A stretch of DNA of 16,308 bases, taken from NCBI GenBank assembly GCA_002343715.1, contig DDSA01000012.1:874-17181 (forward strand), given 5' to 3'. Source of the stretch: Phycisphaerales bacterium UBA2402. Its GTDB lineage: Bacteria > Planctomycetota > Phycisphaerae > Phycisphaerales > UBA1924. This document shows, piece by piece, positions 1 to 7,167 of this stretch (position 1 is the first letter of the stretch; each line of letters begins with the position of its first letter). The position numbers and the translations under genes were made by a program. Under the pieces are notes generated by a model. It had not been told where the DNA came from, did no database searches, and saw only the letters and a program-made list of their open reading frames with translations.

Positions 1-105
1 CGTCGATGCCGCCGTCCTGGTTGACATCGGCGGAGGCATCGCCCGCTTCCCAGGCGTCGAAGAAGGCGTCCACATCGCCGCCGTCGATGCCGCCGTCCTG
101 GTTGA
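1..105. repeat. 24-bp direct repeat within the dockerin coding region
   Basis: Positions 1-24 and 82-105 are identical over 24 bases, starting cgtcgatgccgccgtcctgg and ending in ttga. The offset is 81 bases, exactly 27 codons, so the copies are the two calcium-binding loops of the dockerin read on the minus strand. Identity at the DNA level, not only the protein level, suggests recent duplication or gene conversion between loops. Confidence 0.85.
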
Positions 106-1510
106 AGTCCGCCGGGCAGTTGCCGCCGCCGCCGTTGTCATCGGGGCGTTGCACGGCATCCTCGAAGACCTCCGCACCGATGGACTGAACGCGCCAGGTG
201 CCGGGGTTGTCGGCATCGCGGTAGAAGATATCGCAGTCGGTGAACGGGGTGGAGCCGAGCATGGTAAAAGTCACGCTGTCGGTGGGATTGGCGGACCAGG
301 CCAGGGGCTGGCCGATCGAACTCTTGAAGATGCGGATCGCGCCGAAGATCCAGCGGTTGCCCCATGGGTCCTGGTACGGGTTGGCGACGTTGGTGGGGTA
401 GACGATGGCGTTCCACCCGGAGAATGTCGGGCCGCTGAGCACCGCGGGAACGTTCTGCACCGGGGTGCGGGGGAAGATAAAGATGTCGTCGGTGCGGCCG
501 TGCCGGCTGACCGAGCAGACGGCCCGCTGCGCGCTTCGACCGGGCAGGCCCGGCGCGGGCACCGGAGGATCGAGCCAGAGCAGGCGCGGCTCCACCACGC
601 GGAGTTCGTTGATCGGGTACTTGTCGTAGCGGGCGTTGTTCGCCGCGTCGCGTTTCAGTTTGTCCCCCACCACTTCGCAGCGGTTCCAGTACGTCGCCCA
701 GTTGCCGGGCAGCACGCCCGCCGCCGCCGCCGCGGGCACGGGGTAGGCACCGGCCCCGGCGTTGGCGGCGAAGCGCTGGGCGGTGCAGCCCGCGTTGGGG
801 CGAGTCCAGTCAAAGACGCTTCGGGCATCGAGGTTGCCGAGGTTCACATCGGGGTCGGCGAAATAGATACGCTTGGTCGCGCCGTCCTCGATGCCGGTCA
901 CGGTCAGGGCGTGGAAGTTGCCCCACCATTGGCGGGCCGTGTTCGGTGGATCTCGGACGATCTTGAAGACCACGCCGTTGTCCTCGAGGAACTCGTCGCG
1001 CGCGGCCTCGAAGAGGCTGCGGGCACCGCTGGGATACTCCGCCGGGCCTCGCCACGAGTCGTACGTCAGCACCCCGCCCCGCATGTACAGACGCTTGTAC
1101 AGCACCGAGGCGGGCAGCAACTGCTTCATCGACTTCCCGTTCACGATCATCTCGCGGGCGAAAGACTTGATCTGGTTGTTCGCGAGCGTCAGCCAGTTGG
1201 CCCCGCCGTTGCTTCCCGCGGCGACCAGCGGCGTGCCCGCGGCGTGGACCTTGACGCAGGCGTTGTAGATCGCCACCTGCAGGCACCAGCCCCCGGCCTC
1301 GCCGTCGATCCATTGCCACTCTCGATCGGCGTTCACATCGCCGTTGGCGCCGGTGCCCCATTTCTGGTGCTGGTACATGTCGGGCACCTGGCGGTCGTAG
1401 CCGCGCTTGTTGGCCGCGTCCCACCACGGCGGCGCGGCGGTCGCCGCGGCGGCCAGGGCGAGGCAGGAGATGCGGGTCATCACGGACGTACGAGAAGCGT
1501 TGGAGAACAT
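1..1510 (-). CDS. Exported dockerin-anchored protein with C39/papain-like cysteine peptidase arrangement (3' end outside window)
   Basis: The frame is open from an ATG at 1510 to the window edge, giving 503 visible residues without a stop. Residues 11-26 (MTRISCLALAAAATAA) look like a signal peptide core, so the product is probably exported. A papain/C39-like layout is visible: GGWCLQVA with Cys76, then NFHALTVTGIED with His200, then IYFADPD with Asp219. This order and the His-strand-DP pattern are typical of C39-like bacteriocin-processing and papain-fold peptidases. The function is inferred, because neither overall similarity nor activity can be checked here. Residues 464-503 form a dockerin-like module with two DxNxDGGIDG calcium loops, the second cut by the edge. 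The start is supported by AGGA 7 bases upstream. The gene is divergent from the zinc-ribbon gene at 1648. An alternative start is Met11. I am sure of the gene and the dockerin, moderately sure of the peptidase fold. Confidence 0.85.
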   Translation of the reverse strand, partial: MFSNASRTSVMTRISCLALAAAATAAPPWWDAANKRGYDRQVPDMYQHQKWGTGANGDVNADREWQWIDGEAGGWCLQVAIYNACVKVHAAGTPLVAAGSNGGANWLTLANNQIKSFAREMIVNGKSMKQLLPASVLYKRLYMRGGVLTYDSWRGPAEYPSGARSLFEAARDEFLEDNGVVFKIVRDPPNTARQWWGNFHALTVTGIEDGATKRIYFADPDVNLGNLDARSVFDWTRPNAGCTAQRFAANAGAGAYPVPAAAAAGVLPGNWATYWNRCEVVGDKLKRDAANNARYDKYPINELRVVEPRLLWLDPPVPAPGLPGRSAQRAVCSVSRHGRTDDIFIFPRTPVQNVPAVLSGPTFSGWNAIVYPTNVANPYQDPWGNRWIFGAIRIFKSSIGQPLAWSANPTDSVTFTMLGSTPFTDCDIFYRDADNPGTWRVQSIGAEVFEDAVQRPDDNGGGGNCPADFNQDGGIDGGDVDAFFDAWEAGDASADVNQDGGID

Positions 1511-1517
1511 GGCGAGT

Positions 1518-1521
1518 TCCT
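1518..1521 (-). promoter_or_regulatory. Ribosome binding site for the dockerin/peptidase-like gene
   Basis: Read on the minus strand, AAAGGA followed by ACTCGCC precedes ATG at 1510. The AGGA core is 7 bases from the start codon, which favours Met1 over the internal Met11. Confidence 0.6.
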
Positions 1522-1556
1522 TTCTGCGTATCGGTGCTGGGTGGTGCCGAGGAGGG

Positions 1557-1586
1557 GGAGTAGGCGGCGGTGTGCCGCCATGACAA
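1557..1586 (-). promoter_or_regulatory. Weak candidate promoter for the dockerin/peptidase-like gene
   Basis: On the minus strand TTGTCA (1581-1586) is separated by 18 bases from TACTCC (1557-1562). The spacer contains a small inverted repeat, GGCGG-tgtg-CCGCC, at 1566-1579. Transcription would begin near 1550, giving a leader of about 40 bases that contains the AGGA ribosome binding site. The -10 match is poor, so confidence is low. Confidence 0.25.
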
Positions 1587-1647
1587 GGAACGTGGGCGAT
1601 GCGCTCCACTCACGCATTTCTTGCCGCGTGGCGTACGGTTGCGCGGC

Positions 1648-2721
1648 ATGAACTCCCACTCGTGGCTTGTCTGGGCGGGCGCGGCTTTGGCGGGATTGGG
1701 TGTGGCGCTCGCGGTCTGGGGCTTTATCGGCGTCGGCGCGGGCGGGCGGAGGCGCTGTGGACGGTGCTGGTACGAACTCGCGGCGGATGCCGGTGCGGGC
1801 ACGCGATGCCCTGAATGCGGTCACGTGGCCCTGCGTGACCGGGACTGCACACGTCGAAGGCGGTGCGGCTGGGCTGTTCTGGTCGGGGTGGTGCTGATGC
1901 TGACGGGGGCCGCGCCGCTCGCGGGTTCGGGCCGGGCCAGACGGCTGTGGCTGATGGTGCTGCCGACATGGAAAGTCACCAACACAGTCAGCGCCGGGCC
2001 CTACACGTTTCTTGAGTTGGAGGCGCGTGATGAGACCGCGGCCCCGCCGCGGATGGTGGAAGTGCGGCAGAACGGGGCTGTCGTCTGGAGGCTGCGGTCC
2101 TTCTACCCGTCGCTGGGGGGCGTTTCGGTGGCGGACGACGGTTCGGTCAAGCCGGTGGGCATCGGCGAAGACATCACCGGCGACGGCAGGCCCGACCTTG
2201 TTGTGACCGACACCCACGGGGGCAGCGGCGGGCTGGGCACAACGTACGTCTTCACCCTCGACCCCGCGAGCGAAGGTCCGACCCTGCGACCACTGGCCGT
2301 GCTTCCTCACGGCGGATCGTGGAGAAAGCGAGAGGGCGCGGCGGCGTGGGACTTTGTGGCCGCGGACCCGACGTTCGCGTATTGGTGGACGAGCGGGGCC
2401 GCATCGCCCCGACCAGAGATCGTCTATTCGTGGACGGCGGACCACTACGCGGTGAACCGCGCGGCGATGCATCGCCCGGCCCCGACCGCTGTGCAGATTG
2501 CGGCCTGGGCCGGGTCGGATCGGGAACGCAGCGCCGCCCTGGGCCGCGACGGGCGCGAACCGTTCCTGAGCCGCGCGCTGCACCTGATCTACTCGGGGAA
2601 CGCGGAGGCGGCGTGGAACTACCTGCGCGAAGCGTGGCCGGCCGAAGATCCGCTCGACGCCGAGGAAGCGATCCGCGCCGTCCGCGAGCGCTTGAAGGAG
2701 AGCGTGCTGGGCGGGGAGTGA
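1648..2721 (+). CDS. Zinc-ribbon membrane protein with FG-GAP-like calcium loop
   Basis: This 357-residue protein has a hydrophobic helix at residues 6-30, a zinc ribbon (Cys37-x2-Cys40 and Cys54-x2-Cys57, the latter as CPECG), and a second helix at about 74-92. A large extracytoplasmic part follows. Two helices with an Arg-rich segment between them place the ribbon in the cytoplasm and the long C-terminus outside. Residues 175-183 (DITGDGRPD) match the calcium loop of FG-GAP/VCBS repeats, followed by a LVV strand as in those families. The last 60 residues are helical and charged. Zinc-ribbon proteins of this layout are common in Phycisphaerales but have no established function. The frame is open back to 1570, but the peptide before 1648 is Arg-rich and unlike a protein N-terminus, so ATG 1648 is chosen. 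It has no clear ribosome binding site; TACGGT at 1634-1639 could make it nearly leaderless. It converges on the secretin gene. Confidence 0.85.
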   Translation: MNSHSWLVWAGAALAGLGVALAVWGFIGVGAGGRRRCGRCWYELAADAGAGTRCPECGHVALRDRDCTRRRRCGWAVLVGVVLMLTGAAPLAGSGRARRLWLMVLPTWKVTNTVSAGPYTFLELEARDETAAPPRMVEVRQNGAVVWRLRSFYPSLGGVSVADDGSVKPVGIGEDITGDGRPDLVVTDTHGGSGGLGTTYVFTLDPASEGPTLRPLAVLPHGGSWRKREGAAAWDFVAADPTFAYWWTSGAASPRPEIVYSWTADHYAVNRAAMHRPAPTAVQIAAWAGSDRERSAALGRDGREPFLSRALHLIYSGNAEAAWNYLREAWPAEDPLDAEEAIRAVRERLKESVLGGE

Positions 2722-2748
2722 GCCGCGTTCCGCCCGACGCCCGGAACG

Positions 2749-2777
2749 AAAAGAAAAGGGAGGCCCGATGGCCTCCC
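2749..2777 (-). terminator. Intrinsic terminator of the secretin gene
   Basis: On the minus strand, a perfect 8-bp stem GGGAGGCC-ATCG-GGCCTCCC (2758-2777) is followed by TTTTCTTTT (2757-2749). It begins about 32 bases after the secretin stop codon. On the plus strand the stem is not followed by T residues, so it should act mainly on minus-strand transcription. It lies in the 88-base gap between two convergent genes. Confidence 0.92.
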
Positions 2778-2809
2778 CTCGTTCATATCGCTGCGTTTCT
2801 CCGCGACGA

Positions 2810-5800
2810 TCACCCGCCGAAACGGACGGAATCGGCCAGGCCGGGGAAGAATCGCTCTTCTTCCTCGTTCTGGATGAGGATGGTGGGCTTGATCAGGATC
2901 AGGAGGGTCTGCTCCTCGCGGACCTGGATGCGGTTGCTGAAGAAGCGGTTGACGATCGGGATCTTGCTCAGCACCGGCACGCCGGACTCGATGTCCTGCT
3001 CGGTGACGAGGCGCTGGCCGCCGAGCATGATCGTTCCCTGATCGGGAACGGTCACGGTGGTCTGAACACGGGTGACCGTGACGGTGGGCAACTGGATGAA
3101 GGACTGGGTGGAGGCCGAATTCACGATGCCGCCGCCCGCGACAGCGCTCACGGCAACGTTGCGGAAGCCGTCCACCTTGGCGACCGAGGCATCGACGTTC
3201 ATCGTCACGTAGCGACGGTCGGCGGAGATGGTGCCCTCGACGACCAGTCGCACGCCCTCGTTGACGGTCGCGAGTTCGGGGTCGAAGCCGACGGCCGATT
3301 CGCTGACCACGGGCGTCAGGTCTGAGACGAAGGCGATCTGCGTCGCGACGTAGATGTTGGAGGTCTGCCCGTTGGTGAACGTGAGACGCGGCGCGGTGAG
3401 CGCGACGGTGCGGCGGTCGGCCTGCGTGGCCTTGATCAGGAAGTCCACCTGCACATCGTCCATGAACTGGCCGGCGACACCCAGCGCGGGCGCCGCGGCG
3501 AGAATCGTCTGGGCGAAACTGCCCGAAGCGCCGGCCTCGGTGAGGCCCAGGCTGTTCTGCGCGGCGCCGATGACCGAGAGGGGGCTGGGCAGCGGGGTGG
3601 CGATGCCGACCTGGGGATCCTGCTGGCCGTCGCCGTTCGCATCGGTGGGAGCGCCGAAGATGCGGCGGTTGATCGGGTCCTGCGAACTGAAGTCGAAGAA
3701 GTCCGAGGGCTGGACGCTCTGGTTGGGCAGGGCCGCGCGTGCGGCCCGGACCTGGTTGTTCTCTCCGTTGAAGTAGATGTCGAGGTCGAAGCCGATCTGC
3801 TCGAAGAACTCGGTGCGGACGAGCAGGAAGCGAGTCTCCACGTTGATCTGCATGGCGCGGATCTCGCGGAGCTTGTTCAGCAGGCCGTTGATGGCACGGT
3901 GGTTGGCGGGCGTGTTGGTGATGATGAGGCTGCCCTGCAACTGCTGGATGAAGCCGACATCGCCGCCGTTCTCCTGCCAGCCCTGGCTGTCGACGTTGGT
4001 GGTGATGATGTCGATGAGCTGGTTGGTGCGCTCCTCGAGCGTGGTGCGGGGCACATCGTCCTGGTCGCCCTGCTCGCGGAAGGGGCTCTGGCTGCTGCCG
4101 CCGCCCTGGCCGGAGTTCTGCAGTACGCTCTGCAGGTCAAAGTCGGGGGCGTTGGCGTAGTCGGGCACCTCGATCAGCAGGTCCTTGATGTCGTAGATCT
4201 GCAGCGTCTTGTTCTTGTTGATCGCTTCCTTCGTCGAGATCATCAGCACGCCGTCGTGCACGGCGTACGCGGCACCGTTGGAGGAACTGCTGCTGACCTT
4301 CTCGAGCACGCGGTCCAGGACCGTCCGCACCGGGACGTTCGTCAGCCGCAGCGTGACGGTGCTGCTCTTGTCGATCCCCGACTCGGAGAGTTTTTCCCAG
4401 TCGGTGTCGATGTTGAGGTTCGTCACCGCGCCGATGAAGGCCACGACGCTCTCGAGGGTGTTGTCCTGGAAATCCACCGGGACCCGCTTGTTCGAGAGAA
4501 CGGCGTAGGCGGACTTGTTCTCCTCGGAGTCCTGAAAAGATGTCGGTTCACCACGGATCTGGCTGATGGCCGGCCAGTCGGTGGGGTATTGCATGATGTT
4601 GGTCGGCACGATCATCGCCTCGCGGTTGTCGATCGAGGCCTCGGAGAGGCTGCGCGAATGCTCCATGTGCAGTTGCCGCTCCCGCCGGTACATGATGGTG
4701 TCGGCGATGGCGTCCCGCAGGATCAGGCCCGTGGGATTGATCGGGTCGAGGAAGAGAATCTGCTCGCAGACCTGGAGGGCCTCCTCGTATTTGAGTTCGG
4801 CCTGGAGGGCGCGAACACGCTGGATCGCCTCGCTGATCTTGCGGGACTTGGTCTCGGCGGCCGAGGCCTGCTGCTGGCGGAGTTTCTCCTCCTGCTCCAT
4901 GGCCTGCGCGGACTTCTCGGCAGCGGCGATCTCTCGCTCACGCCGCTCGATCGTGGTGAAAAGGGCATCGACCTCCTGGTTGTACCGCTCGACCTCGGGC
5001 GCTGTGAAGAACTCTCGGGCGGAGTTGATGTTCAGGCGGGCGGCCGAAGCCTTCTCCGTCGCCTGCGACACATCGCCCGAGGCCAGGGCGAGGCGGGCCT
5101 GCTCCATGTTGTTGCCGAACTGGGCGAGGGACTCGTCCTTCTTGATCTTGTTCAGTTGAAGGAAGTTCTGCAGCACCTGCCCCTCGGGGCCGACGTTCGC
5201 CCCGATGCGGACCTTGGCCTCCGCGAGTCGGCCTTCCACGTGGGAGCGCTGCGCGCCGGTCAGGTCGCCGGCGTAACTGCCCAGCAGGGTCTGGTACTTG
5301 AGAATGGCATCGTTGAAGAGCGCTCGCTCGTAGTCCAGATCCGCCTGGGCCAGGATGGACTGGGCGTCCATCGCCCGGGCCTGCTGGATGACATCGGTCG
5401 CGGGCGGGGGCTCGACCGGCGCCGCGGCGGCGGGCGGGGGTTCGATCATCACGGGAGCCGGTTCCGCGGCGGGCTGTGCCGGTGCGGGTTGTGTCGGTGC
5501 GGGTTGCGGGTTGCGGGGCTTGATGACGCCCGGCTGCATCATGCCCGGGGCGGCGCGGCTCGCCTGCTCGGCCTCCACCACCTGCGTCTGCATCGTCGTG
5601 ACGAGTTTCTCCTGATCGGCGCTGAGCGCAACACCCGAGCGATTGAGCGCATCGAGGCCCGACTTGGCCTCCGCGATGCGGCCGGCCTCAAAGTCTGCAT
5701 GGATCCGGTCGATGGTCGCGCCCACGCTCGAAATCAGTCCGGCCTTGCCCGCTTCGGCCTGGGCCAGGAGGGCCTTGGCCGCGGCGGTCTGCTCGTTGGT

Positions 5801-6217
5801 TGCCTTCGGAGAGGCGATGACGGCATCGGCGTGACGGGTCAGCAGGCGGTAGTCGCCCGAGTTCAGGCACTCCTGAGCCGTCTGGAGACTCACCTCGATG
5901 GGTGAAAGGTTTTTCAGGCGGCGGTTGGCGTTGGCGAGCAACGAGAAGGCTTTCTGGCTCTCCGCTGCGGAGAGTGAAACCGTCTTGCCGGTCGTCAGCG
6001 AGGTAAGCAGGTTTTTGGCCGCGACGATCTTGTTGTCGGCGAGCAGATCGACGGCCTTCTGGAGTTGCTCCGAGACGGAGAGTGATGAGACCTGCGGGAC
6101 GGTCTGGGCGAACGCCGGTACCCCGGTACCGACCAATCCAAGACCGGTCGCAAGACCGACCACCAACAACAGCGAACGCACCCCACGCTCCACCGCGACC
6201 GAGTTGCCAATCGACAT
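2810..6217 (-). CDS. Secretin (type II/III secretion system outer-membrane pore family) with long TPR/coiled-coil N-terminus
   Basis: This 1135-residue exported protein should form, or belong to, an outer-membrane secretin ring. Residues 1-37 are a signal peptide ending PAFA before Gln38. Then come helical repeat-like segments (about 40-220), a Pro/Ala linker (about 230-275), a TPR-like pair (about 283-340), a charged coiled coil (about 405-475) and another TPR-like unit (about 470-510). STN/secretin N-like segments lie at about 578-680 and a NolW-like domain at about 730-800, containing GSLIITNTPANHRAINGLL. The C-terminal secretin core (about 920-1115) has the family signature VPDQGTIMLGGQRL followed by VPVLSKIPIVNRFF and LLILIKPTIL. 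The frame opens at 6427, but only ATG 6217 has a properly spaced ribosome site and begins right before the signal peptide. Between 838 and 925 an insertion holds an EF-hand-like DANGDGQQD. No ATPase, pilin or inner-membrane partner gene is adjacent. Confidence 0.93.
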   Translation of the reverse strand: MSIGNSVAVERGVRSLLLVVGLATGLGLVGTGVPAFAQTVPQVSSLSVSEQLQKAVDLLADNKIVAAKNLLTSLTTGKTVSLSAAESQKAFSLLANANRRLKNLSPIEVSLQTAQECLNSGDYRLLTRHADAVIASPKATNEQTAAAKALLAQAEAGKAGLISSVGATIDRIHADFEAGRIAEAKSGLDALNRSGVALSADQEKLVTTMQTQVVEAEQASRAAPGMMQPGVIKPRNPQPAPTQPAPAQPAAEPAPVMIEPPPAAAAPVEPPPATDVIQQARAMDAQSILAQADLDYERALFNDAILKYQTLLGSYAGDLTGAQRSHVEGRLAEAKVRIGANVGPEGQVLQNFLQLNKIKKDESLAQFGNNMEQARLALASGDVSQATEKASAARLNINSAREFFTAPEVERYNQEVDALFTTIERREREIAAAEKSAQAMEQEEKLRQQQASAAETKSRKISEAIQRVRALQAELKYEEALQVCEQILFLDPINPTGLILRDAIADTIMYRRERQLHMEHSRSLSEASIDNREAMIVPTNIMQYPTDWPAISQIRGEPTSFQDSEENKSAYAVLSNKRVPVDFQDNTLESVVAFIGAVTNLNIDTDWEKLSESGIDKSSTVTLRLTNVPVRTVLDRVLEKVSSSSSNGAAYAVHDGVLMISTKEAINKNKTLQIYDIKDLLIEVPDYANAPDFDLQSVLQNSGQGGGSSQSPFREQGDQDDVPRTTLEERTNQLIDIITTNVDSQGWQENGGDVGFIQQLQGSLIITNTPANHRAINGLLNKLREIRAMQINVETRFLLVRTEFFEQIGFDLDIYFNGENNQVRAARAALPNQSVQPSDFFDFSSQDPINRRIFGAPTDANGDGQQDPQVGIATPLPSPLSVIGAAQNSLGLTEAGASGSFAQTILAAAPALGVAGQFMDDVQVDFLIKATQADRRTVALTAPRLTFTNGQTSNIYVATQIAFVSDLTPVVSESAVGFDPELATVNEGVRLVVEGTISADRRYVTMNVDASVAKVDGFRNVAVSAVAGGGIVNSASTQSFIQLPTVTVTRVQTTVTVPDQGTIMLGGQRLVTEQDIESGVPVLSKIPIVNRFFSNRIQVREEQTLLILIKPTILIQNEEEERFFPGLADSVRFGG

Positions 6218-6223
6218 GTGCAT

Positions 6224-6227
6224 CTCC
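6224..6227 (-). promoter_or_regulatory. Ribosome binding site deciding the secretin start
   Basis: On the minus strand the sequence is CTCGGAGATGCACATG. GGAG touches the first ATG (6223) directly, which is unusable spacing, but lies 6 bases before the second ATG (6217). The second is therefore the preferred start, 70 codons inside the longest open frame. Confidence 0.75.
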
Positions 6228-6765
6228 GAGAACCGACGCCAAAGAATCGAACAACCGATGAATGCTTCCGACCGCCGGCCCGTGCCGACGAACAAACGAA
6301 CCGGCGACCGCGCCGATTCGAGGCTTGTGTGGCCGGGTCGCGTGCTGAGAAGGAAGAAAAGACCCTCTCGAAAAGCGCGCAACGAACACCCAAGCCGCCT
6401 CAGACCGGCGCGGAAAGGCTCAAACATAGGAGGGTCAACCCGCGGGCGATGACCCTGCCATCCCGAACATGCCGAATTCTCTGCGAGCGTGTTCCACAGA
6501 CAACCCCCACGCTTCGCACCACGAACCTCACGCCAACATCGAACCCGGCGATGAGTCGGTAAGGCACCCGACCCTTTCCGGTTCCCAACAGGCGAAGAAG
6601 ATAACCAACTTCCGGGCGATATGCAATCCCCGGCCAGGAAAAATCATGCCGATGCCGTACCGTCTGGAAAGTGGTTGACGGCCCGCCTTGGGTTCGCCGT
6701 ACGACATTCAACCATCCCTCAAGGCAGAAAGTTGCGGGAAATGAAGCGTAGAGAGCACAATGTTT

Positions 6766-6801
6766 CTTTCGATCGAAAGCGATCCGGACATTCTTTATAA
6801 T
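6766..6801 (+). promoter_or_regulatory. Candidate regulated promoter: consensus -10 with a 14-bp palindrome over the -35 region
   Basis: A perfect TATAAT lies at 6796-6801 inside an AT-rich patch in otherwise GC-rich DNA. No good -35 hexamer is found at 16-18 bases spacing. Instead the perfect palindrome CTTTCGATCGAAAG (6766-6779) is centred about 35 bases before the expected start near 6808. This arrangement would suit a dimeric regulator. A minus-strand reading is also possible, since TATTAT overlaps the same site. Direction and target are therefore uncertain. Confidence 0.45.
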
Positions 6802-7002
6802 ATTTCTAAAATAGAACCGTGAAACGTGGATGTTCCAGGCATAGGACTCATCCGGATCTCGTAACAGTACATGCGGTCAATCACCACGGATCGCAGAGAA
6901 CAACAGTTCCACTTGTGAACCGCAAGAATCTCCAGGGTGCACGAACCGCCTTCTCCGTTTCAACCTGAACCCACGATCGGGCCTCGCATCCAAGAGGCCG
7001 AA

Positions 7003-7029
7003 CTGACGCATCCAGGGATCGCCTATAGT
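7003..7029 (+). promoter_or_regulatory. Candidate promoter of the 72-residue membrane protein gene
   Basis: CTGACG (7003-7008) is separated by 15 bases from TATAGT (7024-7029). The -10 element is good, the -35 partial and the spacing short. Transcription would start near 7036 and give a leader of about 130 bases whose first part folds into two hairpins. Confidence 0.4.
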
Positions 7030-7037
7030 GGTAAGCA

Positions 7038-7076
7038 CCGGGTACTCACCCGGCGAGCGCGTGATGAACGCACGCG
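7038..7076 (+). other. Two tandem hairpins in the 5' leader of the 72-residue protein gene
   Basis: The first stem is CCGGGT-actc-ACCCGG (7038-7053). The second is CGCGTG-atgaacg-CACGCG (7058-7076). Both are perfect 6-bp stems, four bases apart, immediately after the predicted transcription start. They could stabilise the mRNA or take part in leader regulation. No known riboswitch class was recognised. Confidence 0.45.
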
Positions 7077-7156
7077 AATGGTGTTTTCAAGGCGAGCGCG
7101 GTCTAAGCCCCGGCGTTGGTTGCGACGGTGCAGGGCGCGCCTGAAGTTCACCGATC

Positions 7157-7161
7157 GGAGG
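7157..7161 (+). promoter_or_regulatory. Ribosome binding site deciding the 7168 start
   Basis: GGAGG lies 6 bases before ATG 7168. This is the strongest ribosome site in the window and rules out the longer open frame that begins at 6937. Confidence 0.85.
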
Positions 7162-7167
7162 TTGTGT

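Larger units (their letters stand above)
6218..7167. other. Non-coding stretch of 950 bases between the secretin and the 72-residue membrane protein gene
   Basis: No convincing coding region is seen. The open frames here (including upstream extensions of both flanking genes) are rich in Arg, Pro and His and lack ribosome binding sites. Reading from the left, it holds the secretin leader, a moderately GC-rich segment to about 6720, and an AT-rich island at about 6755-6830 with a 14-bp palindrome and TATAAT. Next come an 8-bp inverted repeat (6781-6788 with 6851-6858), a hairpin at 6980-6999 (GGCCTC, 8-base loop, GAGGCC), and then the promoter and structured leader of the gene at 7168. A minus-strand promoter for the secretin is not obvious. 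TTGCAT-17-TATCTT, about 370 bases before its start, is one weak possibility. No known riboswitch or small RNA was recognised. Confidence 0.6.

Noticed and set aside
1..105. Spaced 24-bp identical repeats that could hint at a CRISPR array.
   Set aside because: There are only two copies, the spacing is 27 codons in frame, and both encode dockerin calcium loops.
149..1651. A 500-codon plus-strand open frame opposite the peptidase-like gene.
   Set aside because: It is an Arg/Val/Gly/His-rich shadow. The minus strand has a signal peptide, a catalytic-like triad and a dockerin.
3899..5905. A 668-codon open frame on the plus strand opposite the secretin gene.
   Set aside because: It is antisense to a clear secretin. 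Its translation is low-complexity (Leu, Gly, Arg, Val, Asp, His) with no domain, and it results from GC-rich codon use in the real gene.
6244..6252. GTTCGATTC on the minus strand, resembling a tRNA T-loop.
   Set aside because: The flanking bases do not form a T-stem, and no acceptor or anticodon arm is found nearby.
6218..6427. A 70-codon upstream extension of the secretin to ATG 6427.
   Set aside because: No ribosome site precedes 6427 (CCTCCT is the wrong polarity), the extension would bury the signal peptide, and ATG 6217 has GGAG at 6 bases.
6937..7167. An upstream extension of the 72-residue protein by 77 codons.
   Set aside because: The peptide is Arg-rich and crosses the hairpins and promoter. 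GGAGG is placed for ATG 7168.
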